DNA from: an uncultured Vibrio sp.
Lineage (GTDB): Bacteria; Pseudomonadota; Gammaproteobacteria; Enterobacterales; Vibrionaceae
Reading direction: 5' to 3'
Assembly (NCBI GenBank): GCA_947504195.1
Contig: CANNGN010000013.1
Location: 36,124-100,123 of the forward strand
Length of the DNA stretch: 64,000 nucleotides
Positions 53,250 to 61,389 of this stretch are shown here, one piece after another. A model generated the notes under the pieces. That model worked only from the letters and a program-made list of their open reading frames with translations. It was not told where the DNA came from and did not search any database. Within the stretch, counting starts at the first letter, position 1. The number at the start of each line of letters is the position of its first letter. Position numbers and translations under genes: made by a program.

Positions 53250-54970
53250 TAGGTTCTCTCCGTTTTGCTCAACCACATGTTATCCATACCCTCACCTTTA
53301 ATTTGCATCGGGTATACGTGCTCCGTTTCATCAACGCTAATATCCACAAACACCAAACGATCTTTCATCGCCAATGCTTTTGTTAATCCGTCTTCCAGTT
53401 CATCTGGTGTCGAGATGCGGATACCTACGTGACCGTAAGCTTCTGCAATTGCCGCAAAATCAGGAACCGAGGTCATATATGAGTTAGAGTGGCGACCTTG
53501 ATAAATAATATCCTGCCATTGCTTAACCATTCCTAAGAAACGGTTGTTTAGATTAATAATTTTCACTGGTATGTTGTACTGTAAACAAGTGGACAACTCT
53601 TGAATATTCATCTGAATACTACCGTCCCCTGTTACCACAACAACTTCTTCTTCTGGGTGTGAGTACTTTACTCCCATTCCGGCAGGTAAGCCGAACCCCA
53701 TCGTTCCAAGACCACCCGAATTAATCCAGCGACGAGGTTTATTAAATGGGTAATATAATGCCGCAAACATCTGGTGTTGACCAACATCCGAAGCAACATA
53801 GGCATCACCGTTGGTCACTTTATGAAGAGTCTCAATAACTTGTTGTGGCTTAATACGATCATTCGATTTTTCATATGCGAGGCAGTCTCTTCCACGCCAC
53901 TGTTGAATCGAATCCCACCACTCATCTAAAGAAGGTTGTTCATGAGATGAAAATTGATCTTCAAGAAGAGCATTCATAACTTCCAGTACTTTTTCAGCTG
54001 ACCCCACAATAGGAAGATCCGCTCGTACATTTTTAGAAATAGATGACGGGTCGATATCAATGTGAATGACTTTTGCATCGGGGCAATACTTATCTAAGTT
54101 ATTGGTTGTCCGATCATCAAACCTCACGCCTATAGCAAAAATCAGATCTGATTTATGCATAGCCATGTTAGCTTCATACACACCATGCATGCCGAGCATA
54201 CCAAGTGCATTTTTATGTGTACCAGGAAAAGCACCAAGCCCCATCAATGTACTGACCACGGGAATGTTCAGTTTTTCTGACAACTTTAGTAAATGAGTAT
54301 CAGCTTCAGAAATTACAGCGCCTCCACCAACGTACATTACAGGCCTCTTCGCTGCTATAAGAGCTGTAAGTGCTTTTTTAATTTGCCCTTTATGCCCAGA
54401 CGTCGTTGGGTTATAAGAACGCATTTTTAGTTTTTTGGGGTAATCGTAAGGAAGCTTGACTTGTGGGTTTAAAATATCTTTAGGTAAATCAATAACTACA
54501 GGGCCAGGTCGGCCAGTTGATGCAATAAAAAATGCTTTTTTAAACGTTTCAGCGATGTCTTCTGCTTTTTTTACAAGAAAGCTGTGTTTTACAATGGGTC
54601 TCGATACACCGACGATGTCGCATTCTTGAAAGGCGTCATTACCAATTAGGTTATTGGGAACATTTCCCGAGATAACGATCATGGGAATAGAATCCATATA
54701 AGCTGTGGCGATTCCAGTAACGGTATTCGTTGCGCCTGGTCCTGAACAAACCAGTACTACACCAGGTTTACCGGTTGAACGAGCAAAGCCGTCTGCCATA
54801 TGCGTTGCAGCCTGTTCATGACGAACAAGAACATGTTTGATTTGATCAGTTTTTGCGTGCAAAGCATCGTAGATATCTAAAACGGAACCACCAGGGTACC
54901 CGAAAATCTGCTCAACACCTTCTTCGATCAGAGATTGAACCACCATCTCTGCGCCGGATAACATCGTCAT
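53249..54970 (-). CDS. ilvI: Acetolactate synthase III large (catalytic) subunit
   Basis: Thiamine-diphosphate enzyme making acetolactate for valine, leucine and isoleucine. The active-site Glu is in VLVRHEQAATHMADG, the FAD-binding middle domain is present, and the ThDP motif is GDGSIQMNIQELSTCLQYNIPVKIINLNN (split). 573 aa. It starts behind AAGGAGAAAAAT. Its proximity to leuO and the leu operon matches E. coli. Confidence 0.97.
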   Translation of the reverse strand: MTMLSGAEMVVQSLIEEGVEQIFGYPGGSVLDIYDALHAKTDQIKHVLVRHEQAATHMADGFARSTGKPGVVLVCSGPGATNTVTGIATAYMDSIPMIVISGNVPNNLIGNDAFQECDIVGVSRPIVKHSFLVKKAEDIAETFKKAFFIASTGRPGPVVIDLPKDILNPQVKLPYDYPKKLKMRSYNPTTSGHKGQIKKALTALIAAKRPVMYVGGGAVISEADTHLLKLSEKLNIPVVSTLMGLGAFPGTHKNALGMLGMHGVYEANMAMHKSDLIFAIGVRFDDRTTNNLDKYCPDAKVIHIDIDPSSISKNVRADLPIVGSAEKVLEVMNALLEDQFSSHEQPSLDEWWDSIQQWRGRDCLAYEKSNDRIKPQQVIETLHKVTNGDAYVASDVGQHQMFAALYYPFNKPRRWINSGGLGTMGFGLPAGMGVKYSHPEEEVVVVTGDGSIQMNIQELSTCLQYNIPVKIINLNNRFLGMVKQWQDIIYQGRHSNSYMTSVPDFAAIAEAYGHVGIRISTPDELEDGLTKALAMKDRLVFVDISVDETEHVYPMQIKGEGMDNMWLSKTERT

Positions 54971-55280
54971 ATTTTTCTCCTTATCAACATCTCATCTAAC
55001 GTGGTCGGTTAGTGGATTTGATGTTACATAGTATAGGGCTTATTTTTAGCCTAACTCGAGCACAAGCAAGTCTCGGGCTATGTCCTTGATATAGTCGTTC
55101 CTATTCAAGGAGTGAGCAACTGTACCTGTTTCTTATCTTTTGGTCTAACCGTTTATTTCAGATTTTGTGTTTGAGATCTCGAACTTTTAAACGACAACGG
55201 CTTTCACTCGGAATTCGAGCAAAAGCCGTTTACAAAATCAAGTCATTACATCGCTAATTTTTTGCGAACTTTCCTAAATA
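54971..55280. other. ilvI-leuO intergenic region
   Basis: 310 bases read toward ilvI. A TATACT box at 55035-55030 (minus) could be the ilvI -10, with no convincing -35. There is an 11-pair hairpin with one bulge at 55083-55111 (TCCTTGA, ATAG / CTAT, TCAAGGA), and the leuO terminator lies at 55196-55230. No leader peptide rich in branched-chain codons was found, so ilvIH is more likely under Lrp/LeuO-type control than attenuation. Confidence 0.5.
55196..55230 (-). terminator. Terminator-like hairpin after leuO
   Basis: AACGGCTTT ... AAAGCCGTT arms with an inner CTCG/CGAG pair; on the minus strand it is followed by GTCGTTTAAAAG, so the T run is short. Confidence 0.65.
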
Positions 55281-56240
55281 TTACTGTGCCGCTACGACAT
55301 CATGGCATACCAACATCAACTGCTCTTTCAACCAAGTATGCCCTTTATCTTTTTCGCTGGATTCGTGCCACGATAAGTAAACACTGATTTCTTTGCAATC
55401 AAATGGAACAGGTAGCATTTGCAATTTATCATGATTTGGAGACGCAGCAACAAGCCAACGTGGCGCTATCGTTACCAATTCAGATTGGCTCACAACATAC
55501 AACACGTTACTTAGACTTGTTCCTTCATAGTGAGAAGGACAATCCAAGTTACTATAAGCTTGCTCTGTGAAGCTCTTTATACCATGCATTTGAGACAGTT
55601 TAGCGTGCTTTTCTTTCAATAATTGTTCAATGTTGATACCCGTTTTAATTCGCGGGTGCACCTTGGATACAACCAACACAAGCTCATCCTTAAAAAGCTC
55701 TGTACTGCAGAAACCTTCCTGGTCGAAACTCGTGTAATCAATAACGAAGTCAACTTCTTGATAACGTAGACGTGAAGCCAAACCTTGATCAAAGTCAGCT
55801 TCCAAATGCAATTGAATGTCAGGAGCTTGCTCATTAATTGTTGCAAAAATCTTAGGAGCAAACCTTAAATCATGCGGACTACCAATAGAAAGATTAAATA
55901 AGCGAGTCGATGTTTCTGGGACAAATGAAGCTCGAGGTAACTCATTTCTGATTAACTGTAAGGCCTGACGAATCGGCCCAAAGAGTTGGCGTGCGCGTTG
56001 TGTAGGTTGAATACCTCGCCCTTGGCGCATAAAAAGCTCATCATTAAACATCACTTTTAAACGCGAAACCGCATTACTCACGGCAGGTTGTGACATACCC
56101 AAATTATAAGCAGCACGAGTAATATTTTGCTCTTGCATTACCGCATCAAAAACGGTCAATAGATTTAGGTCAACGCCACGTAACGTGCTTTCCATACGAT
56201 AAGCATCAAATGGGTTTGAAGATTCATTTTTCTCAATCAC
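55281..56240 (-). CDS. leuO: LysR-family regulator LeuO
   Basis: Transcription factor that antagonises H-NS and, in vibrios, also affects virulence and stress genes. The N-terminal HTH (GVDLNLLTVFDAVMQEQNITRAAYNLGMSQPAVSNAVSRLKVMFNDELF, split) is nearly identical to E. coli LeuO, with a substrate-binding domain after it. A GTG at 56240 preceded by GAGGCTAATC is the best start (319 aa); the TTG at 56252 lacks a ribosome binding site. The position beside ilvIH and the leu operon supports the name. Confidence 0.93.
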   Translation of the reverse strand: MIEKNESSNPFDAYRMESTLRGVDLNLLTVFDAVMQEQNITRAAYNLGMSQPAVSNAVSRLKVMFNDELFMRQGRGIQPTQRARQLFGPIRQALQLIRNELPRASFVPETSTRLFNLSIGSPHDLRFAPKIFATINEQAPDIQLHLEADFDQGLASRLRYQEVDFVIDYTSFDQEGFCSTELFKDELVLVVSKVHPRIKTGINIEQLLKEKHAKLSQMHGIKSFTEQAYSNLDCPSHYEGTSLSNVLYVVSQSELVTIAPRWLVAASPNHDKLQMLPVPFDCKEISVYLSWHESSEKDKGHTWLKEQLMLVCHDVVAAQ

Positions 56241-56574
56241 GATTAGCCTCAATTACGAATAGGGTTACGATAGAAATCCTGCTCATTCACATTTTAAAAG
56301 AGCCTGTATTTTAACATCGTTTAGGTATATTTTTATTCTTGAGGCTTACTATCTATCATCTGGCTGATTGGTGACAAGTATATTGATAAGAATTGATTAG
56401 ATTTTAGAATTAACAATATAACCAACTGATAAACATTACTTTTATTTAATATTAAAAAACATAAAATCGTATTTATATATATATTTTCTAGTAACATTCA
56501 TGCAATGCATAAGTTTATAGCCCAATTAAACGATATTCACTAGGCACATCCCTAAACACTATCTCTATTTGATA
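56241..56574. other. AT-rich region upstream of leuO
   Basis: 334 bases with long A/T tracts (about 56440-56500), the kind of DNA bound by H-NS, consistent with what is known for leuO control. ATATTGATAAGAATTGATTA at about 56380-56399 resembles one half of a LuxR/HapR site. No gene was found; no clear terminator for the gene ending at 56575. Confidence 0.5.
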
Positions 56575-57651
56575 TTAAAGGTTGGTCATTGTTTGTATCG
56601 TCATATCTCCCGTTATGGCATAGTTTGGAAAATCAACTTGACGCCATAATCGCTTACTCAGTTCTCTCTGGTCGTCCCAATTTCCTTGTATTACCCATTC
56701 GCATATCGCTTTAGCAACGTCGGGATAAACAACGCGATCAGCTTGCTGTTCATCTAACCAACACCTTACTGCTGAAGCATCCAAATGATTCATACTGGTC
56801 GCTAACCCAAGCATCTCCAGTGTTGCGACATTGGACTGCTGTTCAAACTGACCATCAAGAGGTTTAAGAAGCAACTTTTTACCCAACGACATTGCTTCAG
56901 ATGGAAGCTCAAATCCTCCATTCGCGATTACTCCCGAACAACTATGTAGATCATGTTGAAACCGTTGATAGTCAAGGGGACGAAACTCAATACTGTCAAC
57001 AAACTCTTGTGTATCAACATCTGGGTGATAACAAATAAACTTATGATTACTAAAGCGAAACAATAATTCACTAATATGACTCAGGCGCTCAAACGGCAAG
57101 TAAACTAGAATAAACCCCTTGTTCTCGACATCATAACGAGATGTATGAACAATAGGAGGTAGTATTGGTTGTTCAAAATGATACCAATGCAATCCAATAT
57201 AATGATCAGAGGGAGCAAAACGATTGATAATCAGACTATCTATCCAAGTCGACCCTTTGCGTGGTACCGAAAAGCGAAAGGCGTTTTGGTGACTTAGTCC
57301 TATACACGTTTTATGTTGTTTTCGAGCTGCCCATGCTGTAATCGGTTCAAAGTCACTTATCACAAGATCGTAACCTGATAAGTTCAATTGGTTAATATCT
57401 CGGCTCAACTGGATAAAATTATTATCTCGTAACGTTTTTAAATAACTCACTTTCCCATTTTCAGACGCAAAGGTTAAACCTGAGCGAGTCTGATAATTAC
57501 CAAAGCACTCCATCGAGAAGTATTTGCTTTCTTCCCTACCACTAAATAAAAAATCAACGTCGATATTGTTATTTTTAAACGCCTCAGCCATCGCTCTTGC
57601 TCGAGCTATGTGACCATTCCCCGTACCTTGTACACCATATAAAATTCTCAA
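56575..57651 (-). CDS. Glycosyltransferase-like protein, MJ1255/VC2487 family
   Basis: 358-aa protein starting RILYGVQGTGNGHIARA, the signature opening of the MJ1255/VC2487 family (GT-B fold, related to MurG/UDP-glycosyltransferases). The C-terminal half has the donor-site-like CSGVIANGGFELPSEAMSLGKKLL. Start: TTG at 57651, overlapping the TGA of the PAP2 gene (TTTGA) with GGAG about 8 bases upstream; the open frame to 57780 runs inside the PAP2 gene and is rejected. Function unproven; the PAP2 partner suggests a lipid-linked sugar. Confidence 0.82.
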   Translation of the reverse strand: MRILYGVQGTGNGHIARARAMAEAFKNNNIDVDFLFSGREESKYFSMECFGNYQTRSGLTFASENGKVSYLKTLRDNNFIQLSRDINQLNLSGYDLVISDFEPITAWAARKQHKTCIGLSHQNAFRFSVPRKGSTWIDSLIINRFAPSDHYIGLHWYHFEQPILPPIVHTSRYDVENKGFILVYLPFERLSHISELLFRFSNHKFICYHPDVDTQEFVDSIEFRPLDYQRFQHDLHSCSGVIANGGFELPSEAMSLGKKLLLKPLDGQFEQQSNVATLEMLGLATSMNHLDASAVRCWLDEQQADRVVYPDVAKAICEWVIQGNWDDQRELSKRLWRQVDFPNYAITGDMTIQTMTNL

Positions 57652-58184
57652 ATGACAAACTCCAAGGCAAACCAAATACCAAGTTCTGCACAACAAAGCC
57701 CTAGCAAAGCTCCAATCACAACATCTGTAAAAAAGTGTACTCCTAGCAAAATCCGCGCAGCGCCAATCGCACAGGCCCACGAAAAAGCCAACACCGAAAA
57801 TGAAGGGTAGAAAAAGGCGATTATTGAGGCCATAAGAAAAGCGGCTGTTGTATGTCCAGAAGGCAAGCTAAAACGATCAGAAGGTGTAATAAAAGCAGTC
57901 ACCAGAATGGATAATTCCTGAGGACGACGACGCTTAAACGAATTCTTCAACATCCAATACACTGGCAATTCGATCAAAAACGCACACAATCCTGCCGCAA
58001 CAAACACACCTCCCAACTCTTCATCTAATAGCCAAGCAAAAACGGCAAGCATTACGTAGAAATGGCCATCACCTGTTCGGGAAACTTCCTTACTGACTCG
58101 GGCAACCGGAAGATTAAAACGATGCTTCAAACAAAACAGAGAAAAAGCCAAATCAAAGCGAACAATTGAATCGGTAACTTTCAT
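57648..58184 (-). CDS. PAP2-family membrane phosphatase
   Basis: 178-aa membrane protein with the phosphatidic acid phosphatase signature in three parts: KNSFKRRRP (about residue 80), PSGHT (about 108) and ARILLGVHFFTD (about 145), and about five hydrophobic segments. Substrate probably a lipid phosphate or pyrophosphate. It is translationally coupled to the downstream glycosyltransferase, so the two probably act on the same lipid. Divergent from the leu operon. Confidence 0.88.
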   Translation of the reverse strand: MKVTDSIVRFDLAFSLFCLKHRFNLPVARVSKEVSRTGDGHFYVMLAVFAWLLDEELGGVFVAAGLCAFLIELPVYWMLKNSFKRRRPQELSILVTAFITPSDRFSLPSGHTTAAFLMASIIAFFYPSFSVLAFSWACAIGAARILLGVHFFTDVVIGALLGLCCAELGIWFALEFVI

Positions 58185-58382
58185 CGGAAACTCCTTATGT
58201 CATTCTCCTAACCATTAAACTAGAGCGCTAAGATGACAGAGCCGTGACTTTTTTTTGTCTATAAGATGAATTTAGATTAATTCCTCCGATAACGATCGCT
58301 TGCCAAAGTCATGCAAAATACCGTTGCTCAACGATACAAAAACAAAAATACGCACTTTTATGAGTAAAAAGTAACTTTAGGC

Positions 58383-58412
58383 TTGACCTTGAACCATGAG
58401 TACGGTACTAAT
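58383..58412 (+). promoter_or_regulatory. Candidate leu operon promoter
   Basis: TTGACC at 58383-58388, 17-base spacer, TACTAAT at 58406-58412, about 30 bases before the leader peptide start. Confidence 0.6.
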
Positions 58413-58442
58413 CTGTTATCTTAATTAGTGGTAAGAGTTAAT

Positions 58443-58505
58443 ATGACTTTTCGTTTTTCTATCCTGCTGGACCTACTCCTTATCGTGGACAAATCACGCG
58501 GGTAG
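58443..58505 (+). CDS. leuL: leu operon leader peptide
   Basis: 20-codon peptide beginning ATG ACT TTT CGT and ending CGC GGG TAG, with five leucine codons close together (CTG CTG GAC CTA CTC CTT). When charged tRNA-Leu is scarce the ribosome stalls here. The last codons (CGCGGGT, 58498-58504) can pair with the 5' arm of the downstream terminator (ACCCGC), giving the alternative structure expected for attenuation. The mechanism is known for enteric leu operons; the assignment is from sequence only. Confidence 0.85.
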   Translation: MTFRFSILLDLLLIVDKSRG

Positions 58506-58537
58506 GCTGTGGACGAAAATACCACAACGAATACAAG

Positions 58538-58567
58538 AAACCCGCATTAGAATGCGGGTTTTTTTTT
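58538..58567 (+). terminator. leu attenuator terminator
   Basis: AAACCCGCATT-AG-AATGCGGGTTT stem followed by T residues, between leuL and leuA. A second hairpin TGTGG/CCACA (about 58508-58526) lies between leader peptide and terminator. Confidence 0.88.
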
Positions 58568-58616
58568 ACTTAAATTATAAAATATAACGATTAAATAATC
58601 GGTCTAGGGAGCGAAC

Positions 58617-60164
58617 ATGAACGATCAAGTCATAATCTTCGATACGACATTGCGCGATGGCGAACAGGCATTATCAGCAAGTTTAACAGTAAAAGAAAAA
58701 TTACAGATTGCCTATGCACTAGAACGTTTAGGAGTGGATGTGATCGAAGCGGGTTTCCCAGTCTCTTCTCCTGGCGACTTTGAATCGGTTAAAGCAATAG
58801 CACAAAACATAAAAGGTAGTCGAGTATGTGCGCTTTCTCGTGCCGTTGAAAAAGATATCGACGTTGCTGCAGAAGCCTTAAAGGTTGCGGAAGCTTTCCG
58901 TATTCATACCTTTATCTCGACGTCGACTGTCCACGTTCAAGATAAATTACGCCGCAGCTATGACCAAGTAGTTGAAATGGGCGTAAAAGCAGTTAAACAC
59001 GCTAGAAAATACACCGATGATGTTGAATTTTCATGTGAAGATGCAGGCCGAACACCGATAGATAATCTATGTCGTATGGTAGAGGCCGCAATCGATGCTG
59101 GTGCCAACACAATTAATATTCCAGATACTGTCGGCTATACCGTTCCAAGTGAATTTGGTGGTATAATCCAGACCCTATTTAATCGTGTTCCAAACATCGA
59201 TAAAGCCATTATTTCGGTTCATTGTCATGATGACTTAGGCTTATCCGTTGCAAACTCAATTACTGCTGTACAAGCAGGAGCAAGACAGGTCGAGGGAACC
59301 ATTAATGGTCTAGGTGAACGCGCTGGGAATACCGCTCTCGAAGAAGTCGCAATGATCATTAAAACTCGCGCAGAACTTATGGGTGTTCACACGCAGTTAA
59401 AACACGAAGAAATCCATCGCACGAGTCGATTAGTGAGCCAGCTTTGTAATATGCCAATCCAAAGTAACAAAGCGATTGTCGGTAGCAATGCATTTAGCCA
59501 CTCTTCAGGTATTCACCAAGATGGCATGTTAAAGAATAAAAATACCTATGAAATTATGACTCCTGAGTCTATTGGACTTAAGAATCAAGCATTGAACTTA
59601 ACCAGTCGTAGTGGCCGGGCTGCCGTGAAAAGTCATATGGACACTATGGGCTACAAAGATGATGAATATAGCCTAGACGCACTTTACGCCGACTTTTTAA
59701 AACTGGCTGATCGTAAAGGGCAAGTATTTGATTACGATCTAGAGTCCTTGATGTATTTCTCGAATCTAAAAGATGAAGATGACTTCTATAAGTTAAATTA
59801 CTTAAGCGTTCAATCAGGCAGCATCATGGCAACCACCACAATTAAAATGTCTTGTGGTGAAGAAGAACAGTGTGAAGCCGCTGTGGGTAATGGCCCTGTT
59901 GATGCTTTATATCAATGTATCTATCGAGTCACTGGTTACGATATTGTACTCGATAAATTCCACCTTACTGCGAAAGGAGAAGGTGAAGATGGCTTAGGCC
60001 AAGCGGATATTATCGCGAATTACAAAGGGCGAAAATATCATGGTACCGGGGTTTCAACCGATATCGTTGAAGCATCTGGTCAAGCATTGCTGCACGTGAT
60101 TAATAGTATTCACCGTGCCGATCAGATCGAAGAGATCAAACAAAAGAAAGTATTTACGGTATAA
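58617..60164 (+). CDS. leuA: 2-isopropylmalate synthase
   Basis: First committed step of leucine synthesis. HMGL-like catalytic barrel (FDTTLRDGEQALSASLT; HCHDDLGLSVANS; GLGERAGNTALEE) and C-terminal LeuA allosteric domain (GNGPVDALYQ ... GTGVSTDIVEAS). 515 aa, normal length. Transcribed behind the leucine attenuator. A small hairpin (60180-60201, AGCCTCT/AGAGGCT) lies in the 74-base gap before leuB. Confidence 0.98.
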   Translation: MNDQVIIFDTTLRDGEQALSASLTVKEKLQIAYALERLGVDVIEAGFPVSSPGDFESVKAIAQNIKGSRVCALSRAVEKDIDVAAEALKVAEAFRIHTFISTSTVHVQDKLRRSYDQVVEMGVKAVKHARKYTDDVEFSCEDAGRTPIDNLCRMVEAAIDAGANTINIPDTVGYTVPSEFGGIIQTLFNRVPNIDKAIISVHCHDDLGLSVANSITAVQAGARQVEGTINGLGERAGNTALEEVAMIIKTRAELMGVHTQLKHEEIHRTSRLVSQLCNMPIQSNKAIVGSNAFSHSSGIHQDGMLKNKNTYEIMTPESIGLKNQALNLTSRSGRAAVKSHMDTMGYKDDEYSLDALYADFLKLADRKGQVFDYDLESLMYFSNLKDEDDFYKLNYLSVQSGSIMATTTIKMSCGEEEQCEAAVGNGPVDALYQCIYRVTGYDIVLDKFHLTAKGEGEDGLGQADIIANYKGRKYHGTGVSTDIVEASGQALLHVINSIHRADQIEEIKQKKVFTV

Positions 60165-60179
60165 GGCCTTAGACTGTTT

Positions 60180-60201
60180 AGCCTCTTCATAGTTAGAGGC
60201 T
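60180..60201 (+). other. Hairpin between leuA and leuB
   Basis: AGCCTCT, 8-base loop, AGAGGCT; no T run, so probably an mRNA structure rather than a terminator. Confidence 0.5.
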
Positions 60202-60238
60202 ATTAATTGGTCAATAAAATAACGAGTAAAGGACTCCC

Positions 60239-61330
60239 ATGACAGACAAATCTTATAAAATAGCGGTTTTACCCGGCGACGGCATTGGCCCTGAAGTAAT
60301 GCAACAAGCATTGAAGGTACTGCGTGCTATCGAAACTAAGTTCGGCATTCAGTTTGAAGAAAACGCATTCGATGTAGGTGGTATTGCCATCGACAATCAT
60401 GGTTGCCCGCTTCCCGATGCAACCTTAAAAGGATGTGAAGAGTCGGATGCTGTTTTATTTGGTTCTGTCGGTGGTCCTAAATGGGAACATCTAGCACCAA
60501 ACGATCAACCAGAGCGTGGCGCATTGCTTCCATTGCGAAAACATTTCCAACTCTTTTGTAACCTTCGCCCTGCACAAATTCACAATGGCTTAGAGAGCTT
60601 TTCACCGTTGCGAGCTGATATCTCTACAAATGGCTTCAATATTGTGGTTGTTCGTGAACTAACAGGCGGTATTTACTTCGGTCAACCGAAAGGACGTGAA
60701 GGCGAAGGCGCAAACGAAAAAGCTTTCGATACTGAGGTTTATCACCGTTATGAGATTGAACGAATCGCAAAAATTGGTTTTGAATCTGCTCGCCTACGAA
60801 ATAAAAAAGTATGCTCTATCGATAAAGCGAACGTTCTACAAAGCTCAATCTTATGGCGTGAAGTGGTTGAAGAAGTTGCTAAAGATTACCCAGATATCGA
60901 GCTTTCACATATGTATATCGATAACGCAACAATGCAGCTAATCAAAGATCCTTCTCAGTTTGATGTCATGCTTTGTTCGAATATCTTTGGCGATATCATC
61001 TCTGATGAATGTGCCATGATTACTGGCTCAATGGGTATGTTACCATCCGCAAGTTTGAATGAAAGTAAGTTTGGTTTGTATGAACCTGCAGGTGGTAGTG
61101 CGCCAGATATCGCAGGAAAAAACATCGCAAATCCGGTTGCTCAAATCCTCTCTGCAGCGCTAATGTTACGTTACAGCTTAGGCGAAGAAGAAGCAGCACA
61201 AGCCATTGAAGCCGCCGTTAGTAAAGCCTTGGAAGCTGGTGAACTAACCGCAGATCTTGCATCAGACAAAGCGCCACTTTCTACATCAGAAATGGGCGAT
61301 AAAATTGCGAGTTACGTACTAAATTCATAA
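60239..61330 (+). CDS. leuB: 3-isopropylmalate dehydrogenase
   Basis: Oxidative decarboxylation of 3-isopropylmalate with NAD. PGDGIGPEVM near the start, the RELTGGIYFGQPKGR substrate loop, and Asp ligands in NIFGDIISDECAMITGSMGMLPSASL (split). 363 aa. Ribosome binding site AAAGGACTCCC. Confidence 0.98.
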   Translation: MTDKSYKIAVLPGDGIGPEVMQQALKVLRAIETKFGIQFEENAFDVGGIAIDNHGCPLPDATLKGCEESDAVLFGSVGGPKWEHLAPNDQPERGALLPLRKHFQLFCNLRPAQIHNGLESFSPLRADISTNGFNIVVVRELTGGIYFGQPKGREGEGANEKAFDTEVYHRYEIERIAKIGFESARLRNKKVCSIDKANVLQSSILWREVVEEVAKDYPDIELSHMYIDNATMQLIKDPSQFDVMLCSNIFGDIISDECAMITGSMGMLPSASLNESKFGLYEPAGGSAPDIAGKNIANPVAQILSAALMLRYSLGEEEAAQAIEAAVSKALEAGELTADLASDKAPLSTSEMGDKIASYVLNS

Positions 61331-61337
61331 ATTGATG

Positions 61338-61357
61338 GCAGAGGGCTTGCCCTCTGC
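61338..61357 (+). other. Perfect hairpin between leuB and leuC
   Basis: GCAGAGGGC and GCCCTCTGC arms with only two bases between them, eight bases after the leuB stop. No T run follows, so read-through into leuC is expected; it may stabilise mRNA ends. Confidence 0.65.
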
Positions 61358-61389
61358 TCCAACGGCTCTATGAGCTCAAGGAAAAAGCA

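Noticed and set aside
58185..58382. Looked for a small gene between the PAP2 gene and the leu promoter
   Set aside because: Only short frames without start signals; the stretch holds the two divergent promoters.
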